Source: Aequorivita sp.
GTDB taxonomy: Bacteria > Bacteroidota > Bacteroidia > Flavobacteriales > Flavobacteriaceae
NCBI GenBank assembly: GCA_002733915.1
Contig: NVXN01000004.1
Span: 115,275-129,385 of the forward strand
Length of the DNA stretch: 14,111 nucleotides
Reading direction: 5' to 3'
In this document: one piece after another, positions 6,992-13,815 of the stretch
How the letters are laid out: each line of letters opens with the position of its first letter
Numbering within the stretch: the first letter of the stretch is position 1
Notes under the pieces: model-generated
Seen by the model: only the letters and a program-made list of their open reading frames with translations
Told to the model about the DNA's origin: nothing
Databases searched by the model: none
Position numbers and translations under genes: made by a program

Positions 6992-7726
6992 TTAGAATTG
7001 GTTTTTGGTCGTTTCCAGACTGTCAAGGAGTGTTAGAAGCTTGATCATAAAAAGGTCTGGATTGGATTTATTGAGCGCTTTATAGGTTTTATAAAAGTCG
7101 CGAATCTCTTTGTCTTTTTCGGGAATAAATTCACGCAAATCCCTTTGGGAATCTACCAATGAATACCTTCCCTTGCTTTTCACTATATAAAAATTTGCCT
7201 CGGAAAATCTATACTGAATACCGCTATTTAGAGCTTTATCTTTTTTCTTTTTAGTGTGTTTTATATACAATTCAATAACATTTCCAAGATAGGCAGCCTC
7301 GAAAAAACCATTGCCCGAAATATTTAAATCCACATCGCTTAACCTAACAAAATTGTGACCACCAACCGAAAAAGATGTTACAAATTCAGGAATGAGCTTG
7401 ACGTTAAAAATGCTTAAATTATCATCAGAACGCGTTAACAGATTGTCTTCCAATAAATCATAATTCAAAAGCACGTTTACATAGTACTGACCATTATAAG
7501 TTACGGACCCACGAGTATAATCATACCCGTTATAATATCTGTAGGTGCCATCAGTATTTAAGAAAGGGTCAGTAAATTCCGTTCCATTATAAAGACCCGT
7601 ATTTTCCAGCCCTACAATTTTATCGTAGGTTTCATAAATTTCATTCGGCAGTTTTGATTGTGAAAACGCTACCAGATTCAGCAGCAGAAAAAATAGAGAG
7701 AAACGGTAGGCTTTAGAAATATTCAT
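6992..7726 (-). CDS. Secreted protein of unknown function, first gene of the receptor operon
   Basis: A 244-residue protein I do not recognise as a named family. A signal peptide is clear (MNISKAYRFSLFFLLLNLVAFS then QSK). The mature part is rich in Tyr, Asn and beta-forming residues (TDGTYRYYNGYDYTRG, VTYNGQYYVNVLLNYDLLEDN, VGGHNFVRL), then a Lys-rich patch HTKKKKDK and a helical, charged C-terminus. The pattern of a Gly/Asn-rich YNGQYY followed by a YDLLED step resembles secreted hypothetical proteins often beside Bacteroidota TonB receptors (recalled, not searched). ATG at 7726 was chosen over the in-frame TTG two codons upstream. It ends 19 nt before the receptor start, so it is probably cotranscribed and may be a periplasmic accessory. 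The best upstream promoter-like match is poor: TTG at 7794-7792, 22 nt, then TAAGTGTTG at 7769-7761. Confidence 0.82.
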   Translation of the reverse strand: MNISKAYRFSLFFLLLNLVAFSQSKLPNEIYETYDKIVGLENTGLYNGTEFTDPFLNTDGTYRYYNGYDYTRGSVTYNGQYYVNVLLNYDLLEDNLLTRSDDNLSIFNVKLIPEFVTSFSVGGHNFVRLSDVDLNISGNGFFEAAYLGNVIELYIKHTKKKKDKALNSGIQYRFSEANFYIVKSKGRYSLVDSQRDLREFIPEKDKEIRDFYKTYKALNKSNPDLFMIKLLTLLDSLETTKNQF

Positions 7727-7800
7727 TATCAAATTTTGCGATTTTAAAAGTACAAAAAAACAACACTTAAACTAGAACCTTCCCATTAAATCAACTTTTA

Positions 7801-7849
7801 TCTTCAAGTTTTCTGTTTTGGAAACTTATCTTCGTAGAAATCTTGAAGA
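7801..7849. repeat. 14-bp inverted repeat upstream of the 7861 gene, flanking a -7-like box
   Basis: TCTTCAAGTTTTCT (7801-7814) and AGAAATCTTGAAGA (7836-7849) are complementary at 13 of 14 positions with a 21-nt spacer. The spacer holds TATCTTCG (7827-7834), one base from the Bacteroidota -7 consensus TAnnTTTG; no TTG is seen at the expected -33 place. The right arm ends 11 nt before the ATG. It could be an operator around a promoter or a leader hairpin. Confidence 0.55.
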
Positions 7850-7860
7850 ATAATTTTATA

Positions 7861-8340
7861 ATGAAAGCAGCAACACTCAAAGAAATAAAGACAGAGCTTA
7901 CCCACCGTTCCACGCAGGAGTTGCTGGAACTTTGCCTTCGGCTTTCAAAATTCAAAAAGGAAAACAAAGAACTGCTTACTTACCTTTTGTTTGAGTCTGC
8001 CGATGAAGAAGCCTTTATTCAAAGCATCAAAGACAAGGTTGATGCAGATTTTGAAATGATAAATACCAAAACCTTCTTCTACATAAAAAAAAGCGTTCGA
8101 AAAATTTTGAGAGAGCTCAAAAAATTCATCCGTTATTCACAAAATAAGGAAACTGAAGTAGAACTTTTGCTTTATTTTTGTGAAAAACTGAAAGATTTTA
8201 AACCATCCATTAAAAGAAACACAACCCTTTCCAACCTATACTTTAGGCAAATAGAGTTTGCAAAAAAGAAAGTTTCAACCTTGCACGCAGATTTGCAGTA
8301 TGATTTTAATTTGGAAATAGAAGAATTATCAAAATTTTAA
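7861..8340 (+). CDS. Conserved-looking helical cytoplasmic protein of unknown function
   Basis: A 159-residue protein with no signal peptide or membrane segment. It looks almost wholly alpha-helical and charged: Lys/Glu-rich stretches such as LSKFKKENKELL and SVRKILRELKKFIRYS alternate with Leu repeats, and the end is acidic (LEIEELSKF). I do not recognise a family or any catalytic motif; an adaptor or nucleic-acid-associated role is possible but not shown. The start ATG at 7861 was preferred to an in-frame TTG at 7843, because 7843 falls inside the right arm of the inverted repeat and ATG is the usual start. It ends 6 nt before the arsC-like gene, so the two are probably one transcript. Confidence 0.75.
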   Translation: MKAATLKEIKTELTHRSTQELLELCLRLSKFKKENKELLTYLLFESADEEAFIQSIKDKVDADFEMINTKTFFYIKKSVRKILRELKKFIRYSQNKETEVELLLYFCEKLKDFKPSIKRNTTLSNLYFRQIEFAKKKVSTLHADLQYDFNLEIEELSKF

Positions 8341-8346
8341 AAAAAC

Positions 8347-8688
8347 ATGATAACATTTTACCACAACCCCCGTTGCAGCAAATCACGCCAGGCCTTGAAT
8401 TTATTGGAAGAGAAAGGAGAAACCATTGAAGTTGTAAGATATCTTGAAACCCCTCCATCCCACCAAGAACTGAAACAAGTAATTGAACTTTTAGGAATTG
8501 CACCTATTGATTTGGTTAGGACACAGGAAGAAGTCTGGAAGACAACCTATAAAAATAAAAATCTAAGTGATGTGCAAATCATTGATGCCATGGTACAAAA
8601 CCCCAAGTTAATTGAACGCCCTATTGCAATTAAAGGAACCCATGCTATAATAGGAAGACCTCCCCAACAGGTGCTTGATATTTTATAG
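8347..8688 (+). CDS. arsC: ArsC/YfgD-family arsenate reductase-like protein (glutaredoxin type)
   Basis: A 113-residue thioredoxin-fold protein. The catalytic Cys10 is in HNPRCSKSRQAL. Arg58, Arg91 and Arg104 occupy the places of the three arginines (60, 94 and 107) that bind oxyanion in plasmid R773 ArsC, and the end IIGRPPQQVLDIL is typical. ArsC enzymes reduce arsenate to arsenite using glutathione and glutaredoxin. The HNPRCSKSR form and the short length are closer to E. coli YfgD than to classical ArsC, so arsenate may not be the true substrate. There is no arsR, arsB or acr3 nearby. It is 6 nt downstream of the helical protein gene. The symbol follows the usual annotation of this family; function is less sure than family. 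Confidence 0.9.
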   Translation: MITFYHNPRCSKSRQALNLLEEKGETIEVVRYLETPPSHQELKQVIELLGIAPIDLVRTQEEVWKTTYKNKNLSDVQIIDAMVQNPKLIERPIAIKGTHAIIGRPPQQVLDIL

Positions 8689-8713
8689 GTTTGCGATATT
8701 TATTTAACAGAAC

Positions 8714-8766
8714 TTTAGCAATTTCCAATTAAACCACGGCTATTTTCGTGTGTCAAAATTGCTAAA
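8714..8766. repeat. 11-bp perfect inverted repeat in the leader of the 8773 outer-membrane protein gene
   Basis: TTTAGCAATTT (8714-8724) and AAATTGCTAAA (8756-8766) are perfectly complementary, with a 31-nt spacer. The spacer contains TATTTTCG (8741-8748), one base from the -7 consensus. The right arm ends 6 nt before the ATG, so if it forms in RNA it would cover the ribosome landing site; as DNA it would flank the promoter core. Confidence 0.55.
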
Positions 8767-8772
8767 AATTTC

Positions 8773-11262
8773 ATGAAAATAACCCTCTCGTTTCTGTTCG
8801 CACTTGCCTCCACAATCTTATTGGCACAAAACCCTGATAATAAAGAAGTTCTTATAAAAGGCATTATTCTTGAAGAAGGCACCAACTACCCTTTGGAATA
8901 TTCCACAGTCTCTTTTATAAATAAACAAGGAAAGACCGTAACAGGAGGCATAACCGACACCGAGGGAAAATATAGTATTGAAGTGCCCCCAGGCGTTTAT
9001 ACTGTGAAATTTGAATTTATCTCCTATAAATCCAAAGAACTAAAAAACCAAAACCTAACCAAAAACACAACCCTTCCCACTGTAAATCTGGCTTTGGACG
9101 CAGCTAGTTTGGACGAAGTCGTAATACGTGCCGAAACTACTGAAGTACAAGTACGGCTCGATAAAAAAATATACAATATTGGTAAAGACCTTACAGCTGG
9201 AGGAGCCACAGTAAGTGATGCGCTAAATAACGTGCCTTCGGTAACGGTTGATATTGACGGGGCCATTGCCCTTCGCGGAAATGAAAATGTACGTATTCTT
9301 ATTAATGGAAAACCTTCAGCAATTGCAGGATTTGGCTCTACTGATGCCTTGCGACAGCTGCCTGCAGAAGCCATTGAACGTGTAGAGGTTATTACTTCGC
9401 CTTCTGCCCGATACGATGCCGAAGGAACCGCCGGAATTTTAAATATAATTCTTAAAAAGGAAAAAACGCTTGGGCTTAACGGCTCACTAAGTTCCAGTCT
9501 TGGCGTGCCGCTTAACAGCAGCGCTTCGGGAAATATAAATTTACGTACGGACAAGTTCAATATTTTCAATACTACGGGCGTATATTACCGGAATAGTCCC
9601 GGAAATGCATTTTTTAACAATAATTACTTTCCACGTACCATAATAGACTCTGCAGGAAATCAAGTAATAAGAGAACCACAATTTGACCAAGTAATAGAAA
9701 GAAGAAAATATGACCGAATGGGGAAAGGTTTTAATACAAACCTTGGGATTGAATATTTCTTAACCGATAAATCCTCGGTTACGGCAAGTGTTTTTTATCG
9801 CAAAGGCGATGGCGAGGATGAGACTACCAACAATACCTTTAACTACAACAATAATACGATTGAGGAACGAATTACGCGAATTGAGATTGAAAGCGAAGAT
9901 GACGAGTCGTATCAATTTTCATTGAATTACATAAACAATTTTAACGATAACGGCCATAAATTAACGGCCGATTTTCAATATGAAAGTGATAAAGAAACGG
10001 AGCGATCATTTATAACTGAACGAGAAGTTTTTCCAGATAATGAAATACTTCCGGCCGAGGATATAATTCAAAAAGAAGATCAAACAGAATATTTGGCACA
10101 GGCCGATTATGTGTTGCCCATTGGGGAAAACGCACAGTTTGAGGCAGGGTATCGAGGTAATTTTGAAGAAACCATTACAGATTACACCTTATTGGAAGAA
10201 ACAGGCACTTCGGGCATCTTTGATAGAAATGACAGTCTTTCCAATATTTTCACCTATAATGAAAATGTACACGCCGTTTATTCACAATACGGAAATAAAT
10301 TTGGAAAATTCTCCTTTCTGCTCGGGCTTCGTGTTGAAAACACCCAGTTAAAAGGAAAGGTCGATGCTGAAAATGTAACCGAGAATACCGCTTTCGATTT
10401 AAATTTTGACAAAAACTATACGGGTCTGTTTCCTACTGTAAACTTGACGTATGAGCTGAAAGAAAATGAAAACATTACGTTGGGTTATAACCGACGTATT
10501 AATAGACCGCGCAATTGGTTCATAAATCCATTCCCTTCGCGTTCCAGTGAAGCAAACGTGTTTCAGGGCAATCCAGATTTGGATCCTGCCTACGCAAGCG
10601 CTTTTGACTTAGGGTATCTAAAACGATGGAAAAAACTTACCTTAACTTCTTCTATCTATTACCAATATGAAAACGATGCGTTTGAAAGAGTTCAGGAAGA
10701 AACCGGGGAAGTAACAAGTAACGGAATTCCGGTAATCCGAACAATTCCTATTAACCTTTCCACAAACGAGCGTTACGGCTTTGAACTGGGCTTGCTATAC
10801 AACCCAACAAAATGGTTAAACTTAAACGGTAGTTTCAATTATTTTCTATTTAAAACGGAAGGATTTTATAACGATGTAGATTACGGGGCTGAAAATACCA
10901 GTTATTTTGGCCGCTTCAGCAGTAAAGTGAAACTGCCCGCTAAAATTGAATGGCAAACCAATGTTTTTTACAGAGGACCTTCAAACAACTCACAAACAGA
11001 ATCTGACGGCATCCTTTCCGTAGATATGGCAATGAGCAAAGACATTATGGATGACAACGGAACGTTGGCCTTGAATGTTAGTGATCTTTTTAATACAAGA
11101 AAAAGAAACAGCATTACAACTACCGATACATTTACAAGTGAAAGTGAATTCCAATGGCGACAACGCCAAGTAACTCTTACTTTCACTTATAGATTCAACC
11201 AGAAAAAACAGCGCCAACGTCCGGAAAGAGGTAATGATGACGATGGTGGTTTTGAAGGTTAA
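8773..11262 (+). CDS. TonB-dependent outer-membrane protein, OMP_b-brl_3 type
   Basis: An 829-residue protein. Signal peptide about 1-18 (MKITLSFLFALASTILLA, then Q); carboxypeptidase-regulatory-like domain about 26-108 (LEYSTVSFINKQGKTVTGG, TDTEGKYSIEVPPGVYTV); plug about 128-230 (SDALNNVPSVTVDIDGAIAL, RILINGKPSAI, IERVEVITSPSARYDAEGTA, GILNIILKK); then a barrel to about residue 809 whose last strand is VTLTFTYRFN. This architecture matches the OMP_b-brl_3 group of Bacteroidota TonB-dependent proteins, substrates of which are mostly unknown. No STN domain and no lipoprotein partner are adjacent, so it is a stand-alone receptor, unlike the one at 4210-6972. A 20-residue charged tail (QKKQRQRPERGNDDDGGFEG) follows the last strand. 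A bidirectional terminator begins 18 nt after the stop. The inverted repeat before the start may regulate it. Confidence 0.93.
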   Translation: MKITLSFLFALASTILLAQNPDNKEVLIKGIILEEGTNYPLEYSTVSFINKQGKTVTGGITDTEGKYSIEVPPGVYTVKFEFISYKSKELKNQNLTKNTTLPTVNLALDAASLDEVVIRAETTEVQVRLDKKIYNIGKDLTAGGATVSDALNNVPSVTVDIDGAIALRGNENVRILINGKPSAIAGFGSTDALRQLPAEAIERVEVITSPSARYDAEGTAGILNIILKKEKTLGLNGSLSSSLGVPLNSSASGNINLRTDKFNIFNTTGVYYRNSPGNAFFNNNYFPRTIIDSAGNQVIREPQFDQVIERRKYDRMGKGFNTNLGIEYFLTDKSSVTASVFYRKGDGEDETTNNTFNYNNNTIEERITRIEIESEDDESYQFSLNYINNFNDNGHKLTADFQYESDKETERSFITEREVFPDNEILPAEDIIQKEDQTEYLAQADYVLPIGENAQFEAGYRGNFEETITDYTLLEETGTSGIFDRNDSLSNIFTYNENVHAVYSQYGNKFGKFSFLLGLRVENTQLKGKVDAENVTENTAFDLNFDKNYTGLFPTVNLTYELKENENITLGYNRRINRPRNWFINPFPSRSSEANVFQGNPDLDPAYASAFDLGYLKRWKKLTLTSSIYYQYENDAFERVQEETGEVTSNGIPVIRTIPINLSTNERYGFELGLLYNPTKWLNLNGSFNYFLFKTEGFYNDVDYGAENTSYFGRFSSKVKLPAKIEWQTNVFYRGPSNNSQTESDGILSVDMAMSKDIMDDNGTLALNVSDLFNTRKRNSITTTDTFTSESEFQWRQRQVTLTFTYRFNQKKQRQRPERGNDDDGGFEG

Positions 11263-11280
11263 CCGTGATTGATTGCCAAT

Positions 11281-11311
11281 AAAAAAGGGAACCAAATTGG
11301 TTCCCTTTTTT
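11281..11311. terminator. Bidirectional intrinsic terminator between convergent genes
   Basis: AAAAAAGGGAACCAA (11281-11295) and TTGGTTCCCTTTTTT (11297-11311) are perfect complements around a single central A. Both strands finish with a run of at least six U, so it can end the outer-membrane protein gene on + and the 56-residue protein gene on -. The core GGGAAC/GTTCCC is shared with the hairpin after prfB. Confidence 0.93.
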
Positions 11312-11332
11312 TATATATTTTTTTAAAAGAAA

Positions 11333-11503
11333 TTATTTCAATTCCTTTTTTTTCTTTTCCTCACGCTTCAATTTCCAGTTTTCATAAAGCGCTCCCCCGA
11401 TCCAGTAAGGAAGAATGCTCACCAAGAAAATCATTAACCAAAAACCCATGGTAAGGATGGTTAAAAATGCAAGAAAACCTAGATATTGTTCAAATGTAAA
11501 CAT
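11333..11503 (-). CDS. Short membrane protein, 56 residues, unknown function
   Basis: Reading down from ATG at 11503 gives 56 codons and a TAA at 11335-11333. The protein begins MFTFEQYLGFLAFLTILTMG, has one long or two closely spaced hydrophobic segments (about residues 8-38, with WLMIFLVSILPYWIGG), then a strongly basic tail (YENWKLKREEKKKKELK). This is a convincing membrane-anchor layout: hydrophobic core followed by a positive cytosolic end. The gene has a good -7 match upstream and a terminator downstream, which supports it as a real gene. I know of no function. It is convergent with the outer-membrane protein gene at 8773-11262. Confidence 0.7.
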   Translation of the reverse strand: MFTFEQYLGFLAFLTILTMGFWLMIFLVSILPYWIGGALYENWKLKREEKKKKELK

Positions 11504-11529
11504 GATGCAGCTTTTTTTAAATGATGCCC

Positions 11530-11564
11530 CAAAGATAATAGGTTTTTTTGAAAAACGACTACAA
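11530..11564 (-). promoter_or_regulatory. Promoter for the 56-residue membrane protein gene
   Basis: On the - strand TATCTTTG (11537-11530) matches the Bacteroidota -7 consensus TAnnTTTG exactly. A TTTTTG ends at 11562, leaving a 24-nt spacer, slightly long. Initiation about 7 nt downstream would give a leader of about 20 nt before the ATG at 11503. Confidence 0.5.
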
Positions 11565-11605
11565 AAATTTTCGATTTATTCACAACAAATAAACAGCCGT
11601 GCGGG

Positions 11606-11636
11606 TTGACCAACTTTTGGCTTTTCGCTACCTTTG
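11606..11636 (+). promoter_or_regulatory. Promoter of fumC
   Basis: TTG (11606-11608) and TACCTTTG (11629-11636) are separated by 20 nt and match the Bacteroidota sigma consensus TTG / TAnnTTTG exactly. Initiation near 11643 gives a leader of about 32 nt before the ATG at 11676. This is the clearest promoter in the window. Confidence 0.75.
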
Positions 11637-11675
11637 GCATAAGAATTCATTTATTTCAAATTAAAGACTTTAACA

Positions 11676-13061
11676 ATGCAATACAGAATTGAAAAAGATA
11701 CCATGGGCGAGGTAAAAGTACCTGCCGATAAACTTTGGGGCGCCCAAACCGAGCGTTCTTTCGAAAACTTTAAAATCGGCCCCCGTGCTTCCATGCCGAT
11801 GGAAATTATATATGGTTTTGCATATTTAAAGAAAGCCGCCGCCTACACCAATTGCGATCTTGGCGTTCTTTCGGTAGAAAAAAGAGATTTGATTGCCAAA
11901 GTTTGCGATGAAATTTTGGAAGGAAAACACGACGACCAATTTCCATTGGTAATATGGCAAACGGGAAGTGGTACGCAAAGCAATATGAACGTGAACGAAG
12001 TAATTGCCAATCGTGCCCACCAACTTGCCGGAAAAACCATAGGTGAAGGCGATAAAACACTCCAACCGAATGATGATGTGAACAAAAGCCAATCCTCAAA
12101 CGATACTTTCCCAACGGGGATGCACATTGCTGCTTATAAAAAATTGATTGAAACTACCCTACCTGGTGTGGAACAACTTCAAAAAACACTTTCAAAAAAA
12201 GCTGAAGAATTCAAAAGCGTAGTAAAGATAGGCCGCACCCATTTTATGGACGCCACTCCTCTAACCCTCGGTCAGGAGTTTAGTGGTTATGCCGCACAAC
12301 TTGAGCACGGAATCAAAGCATTAAAAAATACCCTTCCACATTTGGCAGAACTTGCATTGGGAGGAACCGCTGTTGGAACTGGCTTAAACACCCCTAAAGG
12401 CTACGATGTAAAAGTTGCCGAATACATTGCAAAATTTACTGATTTGCCTTTCGTAACAGCAAAAAATAAGTTTGAAGCCCTTGCAGCACACGATGCTTTT
12501 GTAGAAAGCCACGGTGCTTTAAAGCAATTGGCGGTTTCGTTAAATAAAATTGCAAACGATGTGCGAATGCTTGCCAGTGGCCCAAGAAGCGGTATTGGCG
12601 AAATCAACATTCCAGCAAATGAGCCGGGGTCTTCAATTATGCCTGGAAAAGTTAATCCTACACAATGCGAAGCGCTAACTATGGTTTGTGCGCAAGTGAT
12701 TGGGAATGATATGGCAATAGCCGTTGGTGGAATGCAAGGCCAATTTGAATTAAACGTGTTCAAGCCTGTAATGGCCGCTAATTTCCTGCAATCTGCACAG
12801 TTGATTGGGGATGCCTGTGTTTCTTTTGATGTTCATTGCGCACAGGGAATTGAACCAAATTACGAAGTAATCAAAAAACAATTGAACAACAGCTTGATGC
12901 TCGTTACTGCCTTAAACCCAAAAATTGGTTATTACAAAGCTGCGGAAATTGCAAACACGGCACATAAAAATGGAACCACATTAAAAGAAGAAGCTGTAAA
13001 TCTCGGTTATTTAACTGCGGAAGAGTTTGATGAATGGGTAAAACCAGAAGATATGGTTTAA
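11676..13061 (+). CDS. fumC: Class II fumarate hydratase (fumarase C)
   Basis: A 461-residue iron-independent fumarase, close to the 460-467 typical of the class; it interconverts fumarate and malate in the citric acid cycle, as a cytoplasmic homotetramer. Seen: [14 protein letters not shown] (substrate contacts, about 96-109), [19 protein letters not shown] with the SSN triad at 140-142, His189 in [16 protein letters not shown] (equivalent to catalytic His188 of E. coli FumC), and the superfamily signature [10 protein letters not shown] (318-327) with Ser319 in the mobile catalytic loop. These fit fumarase rather than aspartase or argininosuccinate lyase. It has its own promoter and no neighbours in the same direction, so it is probably monocistronic. 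No strong terminator follows; the next gene converges from the other strand. Confidence 0.97.
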   Translation: MQYRIEKDTMGEVKVPADKLWGAQTERSFENFKIGPRASMPMEIIYGFAYLKKAAAYTNCDLGVLSVEKRDLIAKVCDEILEGKHDDQFPLVIWQTGSGTQSNMNVNEVIANRAHQLAGKTIGEGDKTLQPNDDVNKSQSSNDTFPTGMHIAAYKKLIETTLPGVEQLQKTLSKKAEEFKSVVKIGRTHFMDATPLTLGQEFSGYAAQLEHGIKALKNTLPHLAELALGGTAVGTGLNTPKGYDVKVAEYIAKFTDLPFVTAKNKFEALAAHDAFVESHGALKQLAVSLNKIANDVRMLASGPRSGIGEINIPANEPGSSIMPGKVNPTQCEALTMVCAQVIGNDMAIAVGGMQGQFELNVFKPVMAANFLQSAQLIGDACVSFDVHCAQGIEPNYEVIKKQLNNSLMLVTALNPKIGYYKAAEIANTAHKNGTTLKEEAVNLGYLTAEEFDEWVKPEDMV

Positions 13062-13097
13062 AAGTCTATAGTCGGAAGATTTTAGAGAGTAAATTTT

Positions 13098-13778
13098 TTA
13101 GACCACGAATTCACGAATAATTTTAATTGTGGGTTTGTGGTTTTGTTTTTCGCCAATCCAAATTTTACCTTTAGGAATAAAATATAAAATATCTTCTTCT
13201 CCATTTGATTTTTTTACAATCTCATTTCTAAATCCTTTCTTTTTAGCTTTTTTTATTAATCTTCTATCAGAAAAGAATTCTTTCTTGTAAAAGTAATTTT
13301 CTGAAGATGATACATTACTTTCAAAAATAAAATCTTCATCAACTGCACATTCCCATTTAAAATCTGAATTCATTTGATTTATTAAATTCGATTTATTTTC
13401 CTCAGAATTTATTTTATAAAAAGAATTTTCAAATTCTTCAATTTTCCCATTAATTCCACAAACAACTTCTGATTTTGAAATTCTAGGTTCATTTAGCCAT
13501 ATTTTTAAATAATATGGTTGATCTAATTTTTCTAACTGATATTTCCAACTATCATAAATAGCTTCTATGCCATTTAGAATTAATTGTTTTGTCAATTTAT
13601 TCGGCTCTTTATAACTTCTCTTAATAATAGGCTGATTCAACCAAGGCAATAAGTCAACACGAATGTATTGATAGTTAAATTCCTTTAATCTTTTAATATC
13701 TAAATCAGCAGATTCATTAACCCAGCTTTGAATATTTTGCTGTATTCTAGAATGTCCTCTGATTTTTTTAAATCTCAT
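13098..13778 (-). CDS. AT-rich gene of unknown function
   Basis: A 226-residue protein with no signal peptide or membrane segment and no family I recognise. It is rich in Lys, Asn, Glu, Ile and aromatic residues (PWLNQPIIKRSYKEPN, YKKEFFSDRRLIKKAKKKGF). Base composition differs from its neighbours: a counted 60-base line (13381-13440) is about 17% G+C against about 43% for a line of fumC (12601-12660), which suggests recent transfer. The last residues IIREFVV are encoded by a copy of a repeat that occurs again just inside and just outside the gene, so the original end may have been replaced. It lies 37 nt after the ccsA stop on the same strand and converges with fumC. It could be a defence or cargo-type accessory gene, but nothing in the sequence shows that. 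Confidence 0.6.
   Translation of the reverse strand: MRFKKIRGHSRIQQNIQSWVNESADLDIKRLKEFNYQYIRVDLLPWLNQPIIKRSYKEPNKLTKQLILNGIEAIYDSWKYQLEKLDQPYYLKIWLNEPRISKSEVVCGINGKIEEFENSFYKINSEENKSNLINQMNSDFKWECAVDEDFIFESNVSSSENYFYKKEFFSDRRLIKKAKKKGFRNEIVKKSNGEEDILYFIPKGKIWIGEKQNHKPTIKIIREFVV
13101..13142. repeat. Two opposed copies of a GTGnATTYGTGG repeat at the gene's 3' end
   Basis: ACCACGAATTCACGAAT (from 13102) is one copy, read ATTCGTGAATTCGTGGT on the other strand. ATTGTGGGTTTGTGGTT (from 13126) is a second, diverged copy in the opposite orientation, so the pair can fold into an imperfect hairpin. The first copy encodes the REFVV end of the 13098-13778 protein. It may also act as terminator between fumC and this gene. 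Confidence 0.6.
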
Positions 13779-13788
13779 TAATTGTAGA

Positions 13789-13809
13789 ATATTTGTGGAT
13801 TTGTGGCTT
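13789..13809. repeat. Third copy of the GTGnATTYGTGG repeat, beyond the 5' end of the AT-rich gene
   Basis: ATATTTGTGGATTTGTGGC lies between the ccsA stop (13816) and the ATG of the AT-rich gene (13778). It shares TTTGTGG with the 13126 copy and has the same direction. Together the copies border the AT-rich gene on both sides. Confidence 0.5.
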
Positions 13810-13815
13810 TTAATT

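Noticed and set aside
8689..8772. Intrinsic terminator after arsC
   Set aside because: The only inverted repeat there has a 31-nt loop, is AT-rich and is followed by a start codon rather than a U tract.
9024..9569. 181-codon open frame on the - strand inside the OMP_b-brl_3 gene
   Set aside because: It is Ser/Arg/Ala-rich low-complexity translation opposite a well-conserved plug domain and has no start context of its own.
11843..12127. Several overlapping - strand open frames inside fumC
   Set aside because: All lie opposite strongly conserved fumarase motifs, in different frames, with no coherent domain.
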